From Bemisia tabaci (taxonomy: Eukaryota; Arthropoda; Insecta; Hemiptera; Aleyrodidae): DNA of 64,000 nt. The notes under the pieces were generated by a model. That model saw only the letters and a program-made list of their open reading frames with translations, had not been told where the DNA came from and searched no databases. Location of the stretch: assembly GCF_918797505.1 (NCBI RefSeq), contig NC_092795.1:30863131-30927130 (forward strand). Reading direction: 5' to 3'. A program made the translations under genes and the position numbers. This document shows, piece by piece, positions 61,101-64,000 of the stretch (its first letter is position 1; the number at the start of each line of letters is the position of its first letter).

Positions 61101-64000
61101 TTCTTGAGTACAATTTTGCAAAAAAAAAAAAAAACAATGGTGCCACTGGTTTCCTCTAAAACAAACTTCCAAGCTTAAAATGTTTCAAATTTGAGGCCAC
61201 GATCGAGGGAATTGCCTTTGTTCTTAAGAGAGCAACTCTCCATGCACAGATGGGAAGCAAATACATTAGCAGGGTTGTCAGCCTTGGCTTATATTTATTA
61301 CACATTCTAAGCTGGTGTCTGTATTAACGTTTGACTTAAAAAGAAAAAATAATACTTACCAGCAAAAGAAATGCCCATTTCCACAGTCAACTGCATGCGA
61401 GGTTTTCTTTGGTTGTTTGAGCTGAAAATACTCCGTTTCAGGGAGTCTGACTGCACGCCCACAACCAGCCATAGGACACCACTTGATGGTTGGATTACTT
61501 TCCACAAATGCCTGAATGAAAATGAGACTTGGAGATATATTTTGAACAGAGAATCATGCCAACAGAATAAGTCTGAAGCCTAAAATTGTATACTGAAATC
61601 TCAGAGGTGCTTAGAAAACTCAAAAAATTATCAAGAATGAAGCCTGGGAAAAGGTAGAAAGGAGTCTTCTCATGCTCTTTTTAAAGCTATAGGCAAAGCT
61701 ATTAACAAAGCAACAGATGAAGCAACAGACAAAGCTTTCGATAAAGCTATAGTCATAGCTCTTGTCAGAGAGAGGGCATCTGAATCACACTTCAGAGGAG
61801 TTTTATTTTATTTTCTACATTTTTGCCAGGTCTGATCAAAAGGTCCCCTGGATCAATATCAAAGTAGACAGCAAGTAAAATGAGAAATTTGGGTAAATAC
61901 AGTGTCTGAAAGAATGAAGGAAGAGATGGAAAAGTTTTTAGAGGGCGAACATTACATGATAAAAAGACAAGCAATCTAATGCTAGAGAAAAATTGGGAAA
62001 AGAACGAAACTTATTTTTAGTTTTTACATTCCTAATTTCCACTGACTGAATGATTTACTATAAAAAGAAACAATCATCAAACGAAAGAAAAATGAGTCAT
62101 TGATTGCTGGTATTGTAAAACTGTAATTGATTTTTGTCCACATTAGTTATGATGGAAGCGTTTTGACCCATTCTGAGTGCCTAAAAGTTAGAAATTTTTT
62201 TCATTCATTTGTTTGTTCGAAATTCAAAAGAAAAGAATTGAAAACTAGATGGAATTTTTACCTTAATATCAAAATGAAGATATTTTTTTGTTAGTTCAGC
62301 AGGAAGAATTTTATCTATGAAATCAGGAGCTATTAGGATGTGACAGTTAAATGCAGGGCAAAGAATGCTATGAGCATTGCCATCTTGAATTTTTGATGTT
62401 AAATACTGACTCCAACATGAGTGACAGAATTTGTGATTACAACTAGTTCCTGGAGGTATTTGATCATCAGAGTAGAAGAGGAGGCAAATATCACACTGAA
62501 AAAAAAAAATGAAAATAAAAAATAACATTGGAGAAATACTAGAGAAAGATCTTGACATTTTAAAATCATGGATTGAAAGTTCATTGAAAGGCTGCACTTT
62601 GAATATTGCAGAGCTACACAATCCATGAGTTCAACAAAAAAGTAACGAGTAAACAATATAACAACATAAACACAATATAAACAATATATATGTCGCAGGC
62701 AATTAGCAATCGCCGGCAATTTACAAGCCGGTGGTGAATAAATATAGAAAATCATGAAATTCAAAAATAAAAGAACACGATTAGAGCGCTGATTATGTTG
62801 CCTGCAATGGGAATAGGCACTTTTCCTTCCTTAAAAACATGGCAGGAATATGCACACTTAGAAAAGCGTATAATGAACTCTGAGACATTAGTTGGGTTGA
62901 GATCGGACAGGCAACTAAACTAACATCGTGACAAAGCGTACGGTATCACAAAAAATGAAGGCGCTTCAAGCCGAGCTCATACTTTTGAAGACCATAACCC
63001 TTAGAAATTGCATTATGCCGATGCGCATCATTGCGATTTATTGAAACAACGTGCGAACAGCTTGCAAATTGCTGGCGATTGCTAATTGCCTGCGACATAT
63101 ACAGGTAATTTGAAACAATATACTGTAGACATGAACACAACCCCTGACAACAGCGCTGGATTTAGGATGGTGGAGGGCCCCGAGGTGAATCTGTGGTGGT
63201 CAAGATGATGTGGTCAGGATGTGGAGACCGGGTTTTCCCCGAACGCTATATTATGTATGTTAGGTCCTTGTTAAATTGTGTATTTGGCAAGACACCACCG
63301 TGTCAAATTTTTTGCAATTCTTATCATAATTAAAAAAAAATGATTTTGTGATGGGGCCCCTGGGGCAATTGCTTAAGTCACCATGACAACCTAAATGTTG
63401 CTACCTTTCTCTCAGAGAAGAATTCTGAAGTCAAGTTGCTTTTCAGAAAGTTTTAACATGCATATGCGTAGATATGCATTTTTAAAACTTTTTTTGGAGG
63501 GATTGCAAAAACTTGTTGCAACATTAGAGATCTTACCAAGGTTTCAGAAGGAAACTGTTTCCGGCTATTACTTCTGTTCTTTGATTAACCTACCTGTTCT
63601 AGAAACTCTTTTATTTTTCCCGGATAACAAATTTTTGCTTTTTTGCTCTTGGCTTGTAAAAATTAGCCTCCCCATTTTCGAAGTTCTTGGACTTGACCTT
63701 CCTCCTAAATTCTTTGCATTGTCTACCAGTAAATGGTTGAGAAATTTCTCGACTCCCGTAAAGCCTACTCAAATCAAGACCAGGAGACAGAAGCATAACT
63801 TGCAATTTGTCTCGATAAAATCCCAGGGAATAAAACTAGGGAACTTAAGCAGATCTCACCTGTTGGTTTTCGGATTCGGAGCAAGTCGGAGCTGTTTCAA
63901 ATGGATGAGGAGGTTGCTGCCACTGGCCAACTTTTGGTGTCACTTGCTCCGATGACTTTCCCTCAAATATTAATTCACTGCTGCTGCCAGAAAACTGCTG
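47936..64000 (-). CDS. ANKIB1: ANKIB1-type RBR E3 ubiquitin ligase, 3' part (16 exons, 1,222 aa visible)
   Basis: Ariadne-family RING-between-RING ligases accept ubiquitin from an E2 on a RING2/Rcat cysteine and pass it to substrate. Exons from 5' to 3' on this strand: >64000-63860, 62495-62262, 61511-61360, 60832-60613, 59787-59653, 59108-58940, 58446-58307, 57762-57538, 56721-56608, 56216-56072, 54838-54721, 54018-53990, 52693-52417, 51163-50972, 50416-50251, 49147-47936. Every border is GT/AG and all phases join, giving 3,669 nt ending in TAG. Domain order: RING1 ([13 protein letters not shown]), IBR ([21 protein letters not shown]), Rcat (CPNC, then GCNHIKC with the expected active-site Cys), Ariadne helices ([19 protein letters not shown]), a UIM-like helix and a long Ser-rich tail. 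DAANCLWL and [12 protein letters not shown] match vertebrate ANKIB1 more closely than Ariadne-1. Ankyrin repeats should lie beyond 64000. Confidence 0.93.
52947..53194. mobile_element. Palindromic MITE, TTGATAGACAAAGC family, in ANKIB1 intron
   Basis: The ends ATTGAAATTGATAGACAAAG and CTTTGTCTATCAATTTCAAT are perfect inverted repeats of at least 20 bp. The interior matches the 18431 copy (GGTTGAAACAGGTGG, CATCGCAACCACCCG). It lies between the exons at 54018-53990 and 52693-52417. Confidence 0.85.
54337..54476. repeat. Perfect 68-bp inverted repeat with 4-nt loop
   Basis: The arm 54337-54404 is the exact reverse complement of 54409-54476; the loop is CATT. The arms run GCGGGGCGATTATTG ... ATCGACTAAGC and contain a CG-rich inner part (GTCGTGTCGCGCC) unlike the AT-rich intron around them. 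It lies in an ANKIB1 intron between the exons at 54838-54721 and 54018-53990. As RNA it would form a long uninterrupted duplex. It may be a very young foldback element, a hairpin RNA source, or an assembly artefact. Confidence 0.95.
54721..54838 (-). CDS. ANKIB1: ANKIB1 UIM-like helix exon
   Basis: The exon encodes [19 protein letters not shown], an amphipathic helix with the acidic-Leu/Met-Ala-x-x-Ser layout of ubiquitin-interacting motifs. Vertebrate ANKIB1 has a UIM in the comparable C-terminal position. The exon enters in phase 1 and leaves in phase 2, matching its flanking exons. Confidence 0.8.
55132..55685. mobile_element. Long palindromic element (554 bp) in ANKIB1 intron
   Basis: The left arm AATGGACCACTAGACAAGG / TACATGTTTCTTAACCAG pairs with the right arm TGGTTAAGAAACATGTATC / CCTTATCTAGTGGTCCATT. 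Pairing continues inward for about 200 bp, including AACGAAAATTACGG and ACGTGAGTC-like parts. It has no coding frame. It lies between the exons at 56216-56072 and 54838-54721. Confidence 0.85.
56072..56216 (-). CDS. ANKIB1: ANKIB1 exon with extra cysteine cluster
   Basis: About 48 residues carry four cysteines as C-x4-C ... YC-x3-C ([13 protein letters not shown], then [12 protein letters not shown]). The spacing suggests a small zinc-binding knuckle. I do not recall it in vertebrate ANKIB1, so it may be an insect-specific addition. Splice phases (0 in, 1 out) are consistent with the neighbours. Confidence 0.8.
57538..59787 (-). CDS. ANKIB1: ANKIB1 end of Rcat and Ariadne domain (four exons)
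   Basis: The exons are 59787-59653 ([18 protein letters not shown], completing the Rcat zinc ligands), 59108-58940 ([16 protein letters not shown]), 58446-58307 ([25 protein letters not shown]) and 57762-57538 ([20 protein letters not shown]). These helices form the Ariadne domain, which in HHARI folds back on Rcat to inhibit it. Conservation with vertebrate ANKIB1 is evident to the end of the fourth exon and is lost soon after. Confidence 0.92.
59351..59560. mobile_element. Short palindromic MITE in ANKIB1 intron
   Basis: The left arm CTTGTTGGAATTTTTAAAAC and TTTTATTTATT pair with the right arm AATAAATAAA and GTTTTAAAAATTCCAACAAG. It lies in the intron between the exons at 59787-59653 and 59108-58940. 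Confidence 0.75.
60613..61511 (-). CDS. ANKIB1: ANKIB1 IBR and RING2/Rcat core (two exons, 61511-61360 and 60832-60613)
   Basis: The first exon reads [20 protein letters not shown] and ends FFCW with Trp split by the intron. The second reads [12 protein letters not shown] and continues to [18 protein letters not shown] and NEGCNHIKC. The Cys of GCNHIKC aligns with the ubiquitin-accepting Cys of HHARI-type ligases, so the enzyme appears catalytically intact. Confidence 0.94.
61135..61279. repeat. Solo arm of the 4815-5323 inverted repeat, in ANKIB1 intron
   Basis: CAATGGTGCCACTGG, AACTCTCCATGCA.AGATGGG and GCAAATACATTAGCAGGGTT follow the same order as in the left arm at about 4889-5050. The opposite arm is absent here. 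Confidence 0.7.
61683..61770. repeat. Short degenerate AAAGCTAT / AAAGCAACAGA repeat
   Basis: Reiterated 'AAAGCTAT', 'AAAGCAACAGA' and 'ATAAAGCTATAG' units make up about 85 bp of intron. It is probably a decayed microsatellite. Confidence 0.4.
62262..62495 (-). CDS. ANKIB1: ANKIB1 RING1 exon
   Basis: This exon encodes 78 residues in phase 0 at both ends, beginning with CDIC directly after the acceptor. The zinc ligands follow the RING1 spacing: CxxC, then CNH..C..C, then CPAFNC. RING1 is the E2-docking domain in RBR ligases. FDIK at its end leads into the IBR exon. Confidence 0.95.
62687..63102. mobile_element. Palindromic element (about 416 bp) in ANKIB1 intron
   Basis: The left end TATATGTCGCAGGCAATTAG / CAATCGCCGGCAATTTAC pairs with the right end CAAATTGCTGGCGATTG / CTAATTGCCTGCGACATATA. 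No reading frame is present. It sits between the 5'-most visible exon and the RING1 exon. Confidence 0.8.

Noticed and set aside
63395..63955. 186-codon plus-strand open frame at the right edge
   Set aside because: It overlaps the ANKIB1 exon at 63860-64000 and its intron on the opposite strand, and the translation has no recognisable domain; it is best read as an antisense shadow.

Overview
This is eukaryotic, intron-rich, AT-rich DNA from an arthropod genome. A hemipteran insect, perhaps a whitefly, is my best guess. That guess is an inference from the gene family content and from the density of short palindromic DNA transposons; no sequence marker in the window proves it. Bacterial-style features (operons, ribosome binding sites, CRISPR) are absent.

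Layout. Positions 1 to about 22,800 are a repeat-dominated region with no host gene I can support. It holds at least eight families of foldback or MITE-like elements, several nested in one another. It also holds a 2,054-bp element with 641-bp near-identical terminal inverted repeats around a decayed SWIM-type reading frame, tandem repeats of about 290-310 bp, a minisatellite, and two GC/CpG-rich patches. From 23,275 to 37,347 (+) lies a complete eight-exon inositol hexakisphosphate kinase gene (IP6K, 501 codons). Its introns carry an element with a perfect 8-bp target duplication and other MITEs. At 41,488-41,733 (+) is an 81-codon candidate small membrane protein. From 64,000 down to 47,936 (-) lies the 3' part of an ANKIB1-type RBR ubiquitin ligase gene. 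Sixteen exons are visible, all splice phases agree, and together they encode 1,222 residues; the ankyrin-repeat N-terminus is outside the window. Its introns contain further palindromic elements, including a perfect 68-bp-arm hairpin with a 4-nt loop.

Gene relationships. IP6K and ANKIB1 are convergent (tail to tail), with 10.6 kb between their stop codons. IP6K makes inositol pyrophosphates (InsP7) from InsP6. ANKIB1 is an Ariadne-family E3 ligase. Nothing in the sequence indicates that they act in one pathway. Exon boundaries were set by hand from GT/AG sites, reading-frame continuity and remembered family motifs; transcript data have not been consulted.
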